Source: Cellvibrio zantedeschiae (GTDB lineage Bacteria; Pseudomonadota; Gammaproteobacteria; Pseudomonadales; Cellvibrionaceae). From it: 64,000 nucleotides of DNA. Positions 55,319 through 64,000 of the stretch are shown in pieces. Position numbers and translations under genes: made by a program. Below the pieces are notes generated by a model. The model was not told the DNA's origin. It searched no databases and worked only from the letters and a program-made list of their open reading frames with translations. The stretch is taken from NCBI RefSeq assembly GCF_014652535.1, contig NZ_BMYZ01000001.1, forward strand, positions 1,550,001 to 1,614,000, given 5' to 3'. Positions within the stretch are counted from its first letter, which is position 1, and the number at the start of each line of letters is the position of its first letter.

Positions 55319-57529
55319 TTAGTGATCACACTTCAACAAAATTGCACCCAATGGTGGCAAGGTAAGTTGAATTGATTGCGCGTGTCCCATCCAGCTAATG
55401 TGTTCGGTAGGTATTTCATTGGCATTGCCTTTATTGCTGCCAGCGTAATATTCAGAATCAGAATTGAAAATTTCGTGATACTTGCCTGCGACCGGAACAC
55501 CAAGACGATAATTCTCGCGCAGCGTTGGTGTGAAATTTAAAATGACCAACGTAAAACCTGTGCTGCCTTTGCGCAAATAACTCACAACGGATTGCGTTGA
55601 GTCATGGCAATCTACCCATTCAAAACCGTCATGTTGAAAGCTCCGCTCATAAAGCGATGGTAGCGTTGTATAAAGTTTATTTAAATCTTTTACCAATGTT
55701 TGCAAGCCGGAATGATAGGGGCCTTCGCCGAGCAAATGCCAGTCCAACGAACGGCCGTGAGCCCATTCACTCCACTGGCCAAACTCGCAACCCATAAATA
55801 ATAATTTCGAACCCGGATAGGTATAAAGATAGGTGTAAAGCAAACGCAAATTCGCAAATTTTTGCCAATCGTCACCGGGCATTTTCCGAATCATACTGCC
55901 TTTACCGTGCACGACTTCATCGTGGGAGAAAGGCAGTTGGAAATTTTCGGTGAAGGCGTACATCATCCCAAAGGTTAACTGATTGTGATGATACTGACGG
56001 AAGATGGGATCTTTGCTGATGTATTCGAGGGTGTCGTGCATCCAGCCCATGTTCCACTTCATAGAGAATCCCAAACCACCCACATAAGTCGGGCGAGTTA
56101 CTTGCGGCCATGCGGTGGATTCTTCAGCCACCACTATGGCGCCGGGGCATTGGCCGTGGCAGAGCACATTGAGCTGGCTGAGAAAAGCCATGGCTTCGAG
56201 GTTTTCATTGCCACCGTAAATATTGGGAATCCACTCACCATGATTACGCGAGTAATCAAGATGCAACATGGAGGCAACCGCATCCACACGCAAACCATCT
56301 ATGTGAAATTCTTTTAACCAAAAAAGCGCATTCGCTAACAAAAAGTTGCGCACTTCATTGCGGCTGTAGTTGTAAATCAAAGTGCCCCAATCGCGATGCT
56401 CGCCCAAACGAGGATCTTCATGTTCATAAAGCGCGGTGCCATCAAAGCGGGCGAGGGCGTGGGCGTCTTTTGGAAAATGCGCTGGCACCCAATCCAACAT
56501 TACGCCTATGCCATGTTGGTGAAGGTGATTTACAAAATAGCGAAACTCATCGGGCGTACCAAAGCGACTGGTCGGCGCATAGTAGCCAGTTGTTTGGTAA
56601 CCCCATGAATCATCCAGCGGATGCTCGGTTACTGGCAGGATTTCGATATGAGTGAAGCCCATGTACTTAACGTAATCGGCCAGCTGGTGGGCCAGGTCAC
56701 GATAATTGAGAAAGCTATTGCCTTCACCGCGGCGCCAGGAGCCTAAGTGGACCTCATAGATAGAAATAGGCGAGCGCTGCCAATCCCAATTGGTCCGTTG
56801 ATTCATCCAGGATTGGTCGCTCCACTGGAATTCGCTAGGCGCGGCCACTATGGATGAAGTTTTGGGTCGTTGCTCAAAAGCCTGGCCGTAAGGGTCGGCT
56901 TTTAGAAAGGTTTGGTGCGTATGGCGGTTGCGGATTTCGTATTTGTAATTGGTACCCGGTTTTACGCCAGGAATAAATACTTCCCACAAGCCACTTCCGC
57001 CACGCACTCTCATGGGGTGATGGCGACCATCCCAATCGTTGAAATCGCCCACAATGCTAATGCGTTCAGCGCCCGGTGCCCATGTTGCGAACAAAACACC
57101 CTCGATACCATCTACTGTTTTGGGATGGGCGCCTAATACTTCATAGATTCCCCAATGCTGTCCCTCGCCAAACAAATGCATATCCAGCTCGCCCAATTGT
57201 GGTGCAAAACTGTAAGGGTCATATTCTATGTGCACTTGATTATGTCGATCAGTCCATTGGACTTGATAATGTACAGGTACATCTTTAGCCAAACCGTACC
57301 ATTCAAAAAAATCTGTGCCTTCAATACGCTCTATAGAAATAGGTCCGGTGTTCAACTGCAAACTAACTGCGCTTGCGCCCGGAATAAAAATGCGAACGAG
57401 GGTATCGGCAAGGGCGGTGGGAACGCTTAAATGATGCCTTCCCAGCACCTCAAAAGGATCGTGGTGAGCGGCGTTGATGATACGCAGTAATTCATTGGGC
57501 AAACGTTGTGCTGGCTTGGCACTGAGCAT
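55319..57529 (-). CDS. glgB: Glycogen branching enzyme GlgB
   Basis: A 736-residue GH13 enzyme. A first beta-domain and CBM48 (about 120-220) precede the barrel, with [13 protein letters not shown], the nucleophile in [12 protein letters not shown], the acid/base in [10 protein letters not shown] and [13 protein letters not shown]. It introduces alpha-1,6 branches. It is divergently transcribed from glgC across a 415-bp shared region and precedes glgA. Confidence 0.97.
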   Translation of the reverse strand: MLSAKPAQRLPNELLRIINAAHHDPFEVLGRHHLSVPTALADTLVRIFIPGASAVSLQLNTGPISIERIEGTDFFEWYGLAKDVPVHYQVQWTDRHNQVHIEYDPYSFAPQLGELDMHLFGEGQHWGIYEVLGAHPKTVDGIEGVLFATWAPGAERISIVGDFNDWDGRHHPMRVRGGSGLWEVFIPGVKPGTNYKYEIRNRHTHQTFLKADPYGQAFEQRPKTSSIVAAPSEFQWSDQSWMNQRTNWDWQRSPISIYEVHLGSWRRGEGNSFLNYRDLAHQLADYVKYMGFTHIEILPVTEHPLDDSWGYQTTGYYAPTSRFGTPDEFRYFVNHLHQHGIGVMLDWVPAHFPKDAHALARFDGTALYEHEDPRLGEHRDWGTLIYNYSRNEVRNFLLANALFWLKEFHIDGLRVDAVASMLHLDYSRNHGEWIPNIYGGNENLEAMAFLSQLNVLCHGQCPGAIVVAEESTAWPQVTRPTYVGGLGFSMKWNMGWMHDTLEYISKDPIFRQYHHNQLTFGMMYAFTENFQLPFSHDEVVHGKGSMIRKMPGDDWQKFANLRLLYTYLYTYPGSKLLFMGCEFGQWSEWAHGRSLDWHLLGEGPYHSGLQTLVKDLNKLYTTLPSLYERSFQHDGFEWVDCHDSTQSVVSYLRKGSTGFTLVILNFTPTLRENYRLGVPVAGKYHEIFNSDSEYYAGSNKGNANEIPTEHISWMGHAQSIQLTLPPLGAILLKCDH

Positions 57530-57944
57530 GGAAAGTGTCCTGTTTCAAAGCGAAATTTACGGTCAAAAAATGACTAAATTTCAGGTTTTTATCTATGCCG
57601 ATAAGAATGGCGTTTAAGTTTATAGACGCAAGCAATTTATTTAGATTAACTCAGTCTGTCTTAAATACTCTTACACGAAAGCGTCACAGGTTAAGGATAA
57701 AGTGAGGCAGCGTTATGACACAACGTAGAGTAAAAAATAATTTCACACAAACGAAATATTTGCAGATTCAATGCCACTATTGAGTCTACACTTGTATTGC
57801 CTTATTGAGGCAAACTAATTCTCGCCGAGAGTTAAGTTTATAAACGGATTTTTTCTCTTGGCATTGATATTGCTCAATGTAACAAAAGAGAAATCAATTT
57901 ATTGTCAAATACCCAACTTTTGAAATAAGAAGAAAGGAGTTTTA
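57530..57944. other. 415-bp divergent regulatory region between glgB and glgC
   Basis: No gene is supported here. The region is AT rich and must hold the promoters of both glycogen operons. Small dyads include TTGCCT/AGGCAA at 57797-57813, TCTCG/CGAGA near 57820 and CATTGA/TCAATG near 57862. An AAAGGAG ribosome-binding site ends it before glgC. No known operator could be named. Confidence 0.55.
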
Positions 57945-59216
57945 ATGAGCACTAACCAGACCTCTGGTCGTTTCGTCAGCCGCCTAACGCAAAAAACTTT
58001 AGCTGTTATTCTTGCCGGAGGCCGTGGCTCGCGCCTTCATCAATTGACTAACTGGCGTGCAAAACCAGCTGTGCATTTTGGCGGAAAATTTCGCATTATC
58101 GATTTCCCTTTATCCAATTGTGTTAACTCGGGCATTCGCCGCATTAGAGTCTTAACGCAATATAAATCCCACTCATTAGATCGACACATCCAGCGCGGCT
58201 GGGGCTTCCTTGGTGGTGAATTAGGCGAGTTCGTGGAGCTGCTGCCTGCACAACAACGTTTAGATGAATCATGGTATGTAGGCACTGCTGATGCGGTCTT
58301 GCAGAACCTCGATATTATTCGTCGCCACAATCCAGAATATGTTTTGATTTTAGCGGGCGATCATATTTATAAAATGGATTACGGCACCATGATCGCGGCT
58401 CACGTTGAGCGCGGTGCAGATATCACCGTAGGTTGTATTGAAGTTCCCTTAGAAATCGCAAGCTCTTTCGGCGTAATGGATATCGATAAAGACAATCGTG
58501 TTATTCGTTTTACGGAAAAGCCAGCTAACCCGGAGCCTACGCCCGGTAAAACCGACAAAGCCCTTGCCTCAATGGGTATTTATGTATTCAGCACCAAAGT
58601 GTTGTTCAGTGAATTATTAAAAGATCAAAAAAATCCTGATTCAGAACACGACTTCGGAAAAAATATTATTCCCGCCATGATTAAAACTCATCGCGTAAAC
58701 GCCTTCCCATTCCGCGATCCTATTAGTGGCGGTGACGGTTACTGGCGCGACGTGGGAACCGTTGATGCTTTGTGGGAAGCAAACCTTGAGTTGACTGCCG
58801 TAATTCCTGAGTTGGATTTATACGATGCGGAATGGCCAATCTGGACCCATCAGGAACAAGTGGCTCCTGCAAAATTTGTATTTGATGATGAAGGTCGTCG
58901 CGGTTACGCGGTCGATTCATTAATTGCAGGCGGATGCATTGTATCTGGTTCAGTTGTTAAACATTCCCTGTTGTTTCCACGCGTGCGTGTTCACTCCTAT
59001 TGCGACATTGAAGACTCCGTGCTTTTCCCCAGTGTGGAAGTAGGGCGCAACTGCAAAATTCGCAAAGCCTTAATTGATCGTCGCTGTAAAATTCCTGAGG
59101 GCACAGTCATTGGTTACGATGAAGAAGCTGATCGTAAACGTTTCTTTGTGTCACCCAAAGGTGTGGTTTTAGTTACACCCGAAATGCTGAGCGAGGATCA
59201 TCCGCATGCCCTTTAA
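57945..59216 (+). CDS. glgC: Glucose-1-phosphate adenylyltransferase GlgC
   Basis: A 423-residue ADP-glucose pyrophosphorylase. [16 protein letters not shown] is the nucleotide-binding opening; [20 protein letters not shown] and FTEKPA follow, and [12 protein letters not shown] lies in the catalytic domain. The C-terminus is a left-handed beta helix. It commits glucose to glycogen. Its last 11 bases overlap the GH57 gene, indicating translational coupling. Confidence 0.97.
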   Translation: MSTNQTSGRFVSRLTQKTLAVILAGGRGSRLHQLTNWRAKPAVHFGGKFRIIDFPLSNCVNSGIRRIRVLTQYKSHSLDRHIQRGWGFLGGELGEFVELLPAQQRLDESWYVGTADAVLQNLDIIRRHNPEYVLILAGDHIYKMDYGTMIAAHVERGADITVGCIEVPLEIASSFGVMDIDKDNRVIRFTEKPANPEPTPGKTDKALASMGIYVFSTKVLFSELLKDQKNPDSEHDFGKNIIPAMIKTHRVNAFPFRDPISGGDGYWRDVGTVDALWEANLELTAVIPELDLYDAEWPIWTHQEQVAPAKFVFDDEGRRGYAVDSLIAGGCIVSGSVVKHSLLFPRVRVHSYCDIEDSVLFPSVEVGRNCKIRKALIDRRCKIPEGTVIGYDEEADRKRFFVSPKGVVLVTPEMLSEDHPHAL

Positions 59217-60933
59217 TGGCAAAATGAAGGTCGTATTTCTCTGGCACATGCATCAGCCAGATTATCGAAACATAATGACCGGCGAATATTATTTTCCCTG
59301 GACTTATCTTCATGCTTTAAAAGATTACGTGGATATGGTTGCGCATTTGGAAGCGCAACCAAAGGCGCGTGCGGTATTTAACTTTGCGCCGATTTTGTTG
59401 GAGCAATTGGATGATTACGCTCAGCAAATTGGAAATTTTTTTGCCCGTCAGGAAAAAATTAAAGATGCGGTCCTGTGGTCATTGGTAGATTCAGCTCTAC
59501 CTGTCGCAGGCACCCCGGAATTTATTTCACTCGCAAAAAAATATTTGCGAGCCAATCGCCAGCGCATGATTGAACGCTTTCCCATTTACCGCGAATTGGC
59601 AGACATTGCTGAAAAACTGGATGAACATTCCACCATTGCAAAATACCTTAACGAACAATTCTTAATTGATCTTGGATTTTGGTATCACTTAAGTTGGCTG
59701 TCGGAAACTTTGCGCCGCTCGGATTACCGTGTTCAGGCTTGGCAAAATAAAGGTCGTGGATTTAGTTGGCAAGATCGTTTGGATTTAGTCAAATTAATCG
59801 GCGAGGAAATCGCCTCTATCGGGCCCCGTTATAAAGCACTTTATGATAAAGACCAAATTGAATTGTGCATGAGCCCCTATGCGCATCCCATCATTCCCTT
59901 GCTGCTTGATATAAATTCGGCACGCCAGGCATGGCCTGAAGTTACGCTTCCCATTGCAACCAATTATGCCGGTGGTGAAGAGCGTGCAAAATGGCATTTG
60001 ACCCAAGGTGTAAAAACATTTGAACATTACTTTGGTCACAAACCTAGAGGATGCTGGCCATCAGAGGGAAGTGTAAGCGACGACACATTAAAGCTTATGC
60101 AAGAGGCAGGCTTTGATTGGGTTGCAACAGGTGATTCAGTTTTACATAACAGCCTGCGCCATGTTGATAACAAAACTATTGCGGACGATCTTCACGAGCG
60201 TAAAGCCTGTTTACATCGCCCCTATAATTTTGCTGATCATAAAGTAAATTGTTTTTTCCGCGACGACGGGCTTTCAGATTTAATTGGTTTTAAATACGCC
60301 AATTGGCATTCAGACGATGCGGTAGGTGATTTAATTAACCACATGGTCAATATTGCCAACGCCTGTGACAACCCCAAAAATTCCGTAATCTCAGTCATTA
60401 TGGATGGTGAAAATGCGTGGGAATATTTCCCTGAAAATGCCTACTATTTTTTGGCGCAACTTTATCAGCGCATCGGCGAACATCCGCAATTAGAACTAAC
60501 CACCTACAGCGAATTAATCGACAAGCAAAAACCGGAACCACTCGCAATGCCACACGTAGTTGCCGGTAGTTGGGTTTATGGAAACTTTTCCACCTGGATT
60601 GGTGACAAAGATAAAAACCGTGGTTGGGATATGCTTTGCGAAGCCAAGCTTGCCACTGACCACGCACTTGCCACAAAGAAATATACCAAATCAGAACATA
60701 TCCAAATTGAAAAACAATTAGCGTTGTGTGAAGGTTCGGATTGGTTCTGGTGGTTTGGTGGTTACAACCCAGCGCAAAGCGTAAGTGATTTTGAATATTT
60801 GTATCGCCAACATTTAAAAAATTTGTATCACTTGATTCGCGTTCCCGAGCCTGAATATTTAAATACTGTAATCAGTATCGGCGGCGGCGATCCAGCAACG
60901 GGTGGCGTCATGCGTCAAGGCCATGAGCACTAG
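59206..60933 (+). CDS. GH57 alpha-glucan-active glycoside hydrolase
   Basis: A 575-residue GH57 enzyme. [12 protein letters not shown] is the region-1 signature; the nucleophile glutamate lies in [12 protein letters not shown] and the acidic residue in [16 protein letters not shown] 8 bases upstream supports ATG 59206. Members include alpha-amylases, amylopullulanases, 4-alpha-glucanotransferases and branching enzymes; the exact activity is not told by sequence. It is inside the glgC operon, so the substrate is probably glycogen or maltodextrin. No signal peptide, hence cytoplasmic. Confidence 0.9.
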   Translation: MPFNGKMKVVFLWHMHQPDYRNIMTGEYYFPWTYLHALKDYVDMVAHLEAQPKARAVFNFAPILLEQLDDYAQQIGNFFARQEKIKDAVLWSLVDSALPVAGTPEFISLAKKYLRANRQRMIERFPIYRELADIAEKLDEHSTIAKYLNEQFLIDLGFWYHLSWLSETLRRSDYRVQAWQNKGRGFSWQDRLDLVKLIGEEIASIGPRYKALYDKDQIELCMSPYAHPIIPLLLDINSARQAWPEVTLPIATNYAGGEERAKWHLTQGVKTFEHYFGHKPRGCWPSEGSVSDDTLKLMQEAGFDWVATGDSVLHNSLRHVDNKTIADDLHERKACLHRPYNFADHKVNCFFRDDGLSDLIGFKYANWHSDDAVGDLINHMVNIANACDNPKNSVISVIMDGENAWEYFPENAYYFLAQLYQRIGEHPQLELTTYSELIDKQKPEPLAMPHVVAGSWVYGNFSTWIGDKDKNRGWDMLCEAKLATDHALATKKYTKSEHIQIEKQLALCEGSDWFWWFGGYNPAQSVSDFEYLYRQHLKNLYHLIRVPEPEYLNTVISIGGGDPATGGVMRQGHEH

Positions 60934-60945
60934 GTCATGAACAAG

Positions 60946-60968
60946 CGTAACCTTTAACAAAGGTTACG
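60946..60968 (+). other. Stem-loop between GH57 and malQ
   Basis: CGTAACCTTT at 60946-60955 and AAAGGTTACG at 60959-60968 form a perfect 10-bp stem with a 3-base loop. No T run follows, so it may adjust RNA stability or expression inside the operon rather than terminate it. Confidence 0.6.
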
Positions 60969-60989
60969 AACAGAAAGGATAGGGCACAG

Positions 60990-62522
60990 ATGCCAAACAA
61001 TGCAGCAAATGTTTTTCCGCTCTTTCAAGCTCGACGAGCCGGAGTTTTGTTACATCCCACATCGCTTCCCAACGCTTCGTCCTTCTTTCAACATAAACCT
61101 TATCCACAAATGCATGGCACCTTGGGAAAAGATGCATATTTGTTTGTGGATTTTTTAGCGCAGTCTGGCCTCAGCGTTTGGCAAATGCTACCCACTACGC
61201 CAACCCATGCAGATCTATCTCCCTACCAATCTGTTTCTGCTCACGCGGGTAATCCAGAATTAATCAGTATTGATTGGTTAGTTCATCATGGTTGGGTTGA
61301 TGCTAATGAAGATTGGAATCATGTGGCAGCAACGAAAGAAAGCCTTCAAAAAATTCGTTCAGCCTGTGCTGATCAGTTTTATCAACGCCTTGGTCAATCG
61401 GAGCACTTGTTAGAGCGGTTGAGCAAGTTTTGCGATGAAAATCGTTATTGGCTTGATGATTTCGTTTTGTTTATGGCGCTGCGTAAACACTTTGGCAATT
61501 CCCCCTGGAGCCAGTGGCCCAATGTATTGAAGCAAAGACAAGAGGGCGCACTTAATGAGTTCCGCGAATTTTTAGCCCTGGACATTTCTCTCTACGTTTT
61601 TGAACAATTTGCATTTGCTGAACAATGGAAAGCCTTAGCTGGTTATGCAAAAGCAAAAAACATTTATTTGTTTGGCGATATGCCAATTTTTGTAGCCCAC
61701 GACAGCGCAGATGTTTGGGCAGGACAAAAATTTTTCAATTTAGACCACGATGGAAACGCGCTTACAGTTGCAGGTGTGCCGCCCGATTATTTTTCTGAAA
61801 CGGGCCAGCACTGGGGTAACCCTCATTACAACTGGCAAGAAATGGAGCAGCACCAATTTAGTTGGTGGATTTATCGCTTGCGTACCCAGCTCAACCAATT
61901 TGATTTGATTCGCATCGATCACTTTCGCGGCTTTGAAGCCTTTTGGGAAATTCCAGGTGATAGCCTTGATGCTCGCGGCGGGCGATGGGTGAAAGCGCCT
62001 GGCGAGGCTTTCTTATCGGCCTGCTTTAAGGCGTTTCCAGATCTACCTTTAGTTGCAGAAAATCTGGGATTAATTACACCTGAAGTTGAAGACTTGCGTC
62101 ATCAATTTAATTTGCCGGGCATGTTGGTTTTGCAATTTGCTTTTGATGGTAACAACAAAAATCCTCATTTACCCCATCGTCATTCAGTAAGCGATGTGAT
62201 CTACACCGGTACGCATGACAACGATACAACGGTGGGTTGGTATGAATCGCTAACCGATGAACAACAATTATTTGTACACAATTATTTATACGCCAGTAAC
62301 CAACCAATTCATTGGTTATTAATTGAATCTGCACTGGCATCCGTCGCACCATTGGCTATTATTCCTCTACAGGATTTTTTGGCCCTGGATGGGGAACACA
62401 GAATGAACATGCCAGGTACTACAGGAACCAACTGGCAATGGCAGTTTACATGGACACAGTTTCCGGATGAGTTAGGAGAACAAATTCACAGCAGGCTTTA
62501 TCGTTATGATCGTTTAAGTTAA
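60990..62522 (+). CDS. malQ: 4-alpha-glucanotransferase MalQ
   Basis: A 510-residue GH77 amylomaltase. RRAGVLLHPTSLPN opens the protein; RIDHFRGFEAFWEIP carries the nucleophile, VAENLGLITPEVEDLR the acid/base, and GTHDNDTTVGWY the third acidic residue. It transfers glucan segments between maltodextrins. It is third in the glgC-GH57-malQ-pilZ set and is preceded by an AAAGGATAGGG ribosome-binding site. Confidence 0.96.
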   Translation: MPNNAANVFPLFQARRAGVLLHPTSLPNASSFFQHKPYPQMHGTLGKDAYLFVDFLAQSGLSVWQMLPTTPTHADLSPYQSVSAHAGNPELISIDWLVHHGWVDANEDWNHVAATKESLQKIRSACADQFYQRLGQSEHLLERLSKFCDENRYWLDDFVLFMALRKHFGNSPWSQWPNVLKQRQEGALNEFREFLALDISLYVFEQFAFAEQWKALAGYAKAKNIYLFGDMPIFVAHDSADVWAGQKFFNLDHDGNALTVAGVPPDYFSETGQHWGNPHYNWQEMEQHQFSWWIYRLRTQLNQFDLIRIDHFRGFEAFWEIPGDSLDARGGRWVKAPGEAFLSACFKAFPDLPLVAENLGLITPEVEDLRHQFNLPGMLVLQFAFDGNNKNPHLPHRHSVSDVIYTGTHDNDTTVGWYESLTDEQQLFVHNYLYASNQPIHWLLIESALASVAPLAIIPLQDFLALDGEHRMNMPGTTGTNWQWQFTWTQFPDELGEQIHSRLYRYDRLS

Positions 62523-62554
62523 CTGTAAATTACCACTGAAACTAAGGAGATCCT

Positions 62555-62914
62555 ATGGAACACAGATGCACAGAAAGAATTAGCAGCGAGCTAAAGATTT
62601 TAATCTATAAACACAATCATCCTATAGCTATAGGACGGGTTAAAAATGGAAGTCGAACTGGCGTATTTGTTGAAACAGACTTTGTAGATATTGATTGCGA
62701 ACATCAATTGAAACTTGAAGTTTTACTTAACAAAAACAACGCGACAAAGTTACAACGTATTGAAATGAAAGCCATTGTAATTCACAAGACAAGTAAAGGC
62801 TTTGGTGCAGAAGTTGATTTTCAAAATACCGCACAAGCTGATGTATTTGTAGAAATGTTGCGCGGCACCCAAGTTGGTTTGGCTGAAGAACAAACCTTAG
62901 CAATGGTAGTGTGA
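62555..62914 (+). CDS. PilZ-domain protein (predicted c-di-GMP receptor)
   Basis: A 119-residue protein consisting of one PilZ domain. The RxxxR motif appears as RCTER at residues 4-8, and N-G-S-R-T-G matches the second c-di-GMP motif ([DN]xSxxG). Thus binding is expected. It lies 32 bp after malQ with an AAGGAGA ribosome-binding site, so it looks like the last gene of the glycogen operon, an unusual position for a c-di-GMP receptor. Confidence 0.87.
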   Translation: MEHRCTERISSELKILIYKHNHPIAIGRVKNGSRTGVFVETDFVDIDCEHQLKLEVLLNKNNATKLQRIEMKAIVIHKTSKGFGAEVDFQNTAQADVFVEMLRGTQVGLAEEQTLAMVV

Positions 62915-62992
62915 GATTGGCTTTACAAGAGCAAGTGTATTTAGTTTTTAGCGGGCCTTCTAATAATGTCTTGCCCGAGAATTTATGATTAT

Positions 62993-63041
62993 CAAGGCAA
63001 TTCCTAGACCTTTAGGCGTACTACGAATTGCCTTGGCAATT
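62993..63041 (+). terminator. Three-arm hairpin region after the PilZ gene
   Basis: CAAGGCAATTC at 62993-63003 is complementary to GAATTGCCTTG at 63025-63035, and AATTGCC at 63026-63032 can alternatively pair with GGCAATT at 63035-63041, which is followed by T/C-rich sequence. The latter could be a weak terminator of the glycogen operon. Confidence 0.5.
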
Positions 63042-63140
63042 TTCTCCCTTTCCCCTCTAATGATTTCTCCTTTATAAACCCCGCGTTGCCAATAGCTGCG
63101 CATAGTGCGGTTTGCAATCCGAAGACAAACACTTATGGAT

Positions 63141-63174
63141 GGCTACCGAATCCGTTTAAGCGAACCCGGTAGCC
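63141..63174 (-). terminator. Stem-loop behind the second esterase gene
   Basis: GGCTACCG at 63141-63148 pairs with CGGTAGCC at 63167-63174, with a shorter inner pairing, just beyond the minus-strand esterase stop codon. There is no clear T run, so termination strength is uncertain. Confidence 0.45.
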
Positions 63175-63185
63175 TCCTGTACAAC

Positions 63186-64000
63186 CTAAGGCTTCAAAAA
63201 TTTATTTACATCAAGCCAGTGTATAAATGCATCAAACCATTTATTGCTGGTGCGATCTGGGTTGCCCAATCCAAAACCGTGACCACCATTTTGATAAAGG
63301 TGAAATTCCACGGGAATCTTCGCATCATACCAGGACTTAATTACCCCAAAATCGCCGTGAAAAAGAAAATCGTCAGAGGCGAGGGCGAAGAACATAGGCG
63401 GTGCATTTTTAGGTACTTCAACAGGTTCGAGGCTGCCGTAAATTGGTGAAATAAAAGCTAGCTTCACTTTCTTTGATTGGAGCGCTGTTGCCATAGTTAA
63501 CCTTGCACCAGCAGAAAAGCCCATCATGCCGATTTTATTTACGTCTACATTCCATTCTTTGGCACGACTCGTAATTAACGCGTAGGCGGCCTCGGCATCT
63601 TGAAGCTGGTTTGTGAGATCGCCACTTGGTCTTCTAGGCGCTGATTTATCACCAGCCTTTGCTGCGTCGGCCATACGTTGGTTCATTTGGCCCTCAAACG
63701 CCTCAAGGGTATCTGCTGTAGGCTGAAGGCGATACTTCAATACAAAAGCATTAATGCCGCGAGCAGCAAGCGCTTCTGCAACTTCCCAGCCTTCATTTCC
63801 CATCGAAAGCCACATAAAGCCACCACCGGGGGCAACTATGATGGTGGTGCCGTTTGCTTTCTTAGGATCAGCCAGGAAGGGGGTTAAGGTCGCCGTGGTA
63901 ATGTTCCGGGCCATGGGATCGCCCCATTGACGAAACCAGGATTCTTTTGCCGGTTGGTTAGCAACACCACCCGTACCCAGTGGAATGGCACGCGGCTCTT
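63186..64000 (-). CDS. Alpha/beta-hydrolase, esterase-like, 5' truncated by window edge
   Basis: The frame is open from its stop codon at 63186 to the end of the window, with residues such as GGVANQPAKESWF before the internal Met at 63914, so the true start lies outside. VAPGGGF is the oxyanion loop, the nucleophile serine lies in GMMGFSAGARL, and the histidine in NGGHGFGLG. It resembles the esterase at 6788-7663 through most of its length (FVLKYRL, then the GFSAG region) and so probably belongs to the same carbohydrate-esterase group. A separate operon is likely. Confidence 0.8.
   Translation of the reverse strand, partial: EPRAIPLGTGGVANQPAKESWFRQWGDPMARNITTATLTPFLADPKKANGTTIIVAPGGGFMWLSMGNEGWEVAEALAARGINAFVLKYRLQPTADTLEAFEGQMNQRMADAAKAGDKSAPRRPSGDLTNQLQDAEAAYALITSRAKEWNVDVNKIGMMGFSAGARLTMATALQSKKVKLAFISPIYGSLEPVEVPKNAPPMFFALASDDFLFHGDFGVIKSWYDAKIPVEFHLYQNGGHGFGLGNPDRTSNKWFDAFIHWLDVNKFLKP

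Noticed and set aside
63105-63449. Plus-strand frame antisense to the second esterase
   Set aside because: It overlaps the esterase's conserved C-terminus in antisense and has no family features.

Overview
The window reads as a chromosomal segment of a gammaproteobacterium close to Cellvibrio/Cellvibrionaceae (inference). The supporting signs are: plant-polysaccharide enzymes (a Tat-exported GH51 arabinofuranosidase and two related secreted-type esterases), long poly-serine linkers in exported or membrane proteins, a Pseudomonas-like order of the rne-rluC and plsX-fabD-fabG-acpP-fabF-pabC-mltG genes without fabH, a tusDCBE operon beside tRNA-Ser, and a moderate G+C content. No transposase, integrase, phage gene, CRISPR array or defence island was recognised. 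Nearly all of the sequence is ordinary coding DNA on both strands.

Layout. 1-4.3 kb: end of an HTTM-type membrane protein, a secreted sensor-like protein with an apparent one-base frameshift, a methyl-accepting chemotaxis protein and an RsmB-type rRNA methyltransferase. 4.4-10.9 kb (minus): PP2C phosphatase, Ser/Thr kinase fused to PEGA and formylglycine-enzyme-like domains, esterase and GH51 arabinofuranosidase. 11.1-16.2 kb: M16 peptidase, DTW tRNA modifier and GIY-YIG protein on minus, diverging from a MazG-like gene and cmoM. 16.2-21.6 kb: a lipoprotein metallopeptidase with a partner lipoprotein, agmatine deiminase, diguanylate cyclase, peroxiredoxin and an AraC-type regulator. 21.6-23.6 kb: yajC without secDF, the tusDCBE sulfur relay and tRNA-Ser(UGA). 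23.8-37.3 kb: rne with a very long structured leader, rluC, HAD phosphatase, maf, then yceD-rpmF-plsX-fabD-fabG-acpP-fabF-pabC-mltG. 37.4-43.7 kb: glnS, cysS, a TPR lipoprotein, ypjD and ffh. 43.8-48.5 kb: YjbQ, a Kazal-like lipoprotein, HopJ-family protein, malic enzyme, UPF0149, MmcQ/YjbR and an XRE-cupin regulator. 48.7-53.8 kb: fadBA, a perfect 68-bp palindrome, pilU and a small conserved protein. 53.9-62.9 kb: glycogen region, glgB-glgA on minus diverging from glgC-GH57-malQ-pilZ. 63.2 kb to end: a second esterase, cut by the window edge.

How the parts work together. The fatty-acid synthesis block and the fadBA beta-oxidation pair cover lipid turnover. The glycogen block holds ADP-glucose synthesis, chain synthesis, branching and alpha-glucan remodelling, and ends in a c-di-GMP receptor domain. 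tusDCBE, cmoM, the DTW protein, rluC and the RsmB-like protein make a notable share of the window RNA-modification genes. The arabinofuranosidase and esterases fit hemicellulose use.

Most worth a second look: the perfect palindrome at 52121-52188, the kinase/phosphatase/esterase gene set, the HEWGH lipoprotein pair, the PilZ gene closing the glycogen operon, the frameshifted sensor, the very short leader predicted for yceD, and the 866-bp rne-rluC interval.
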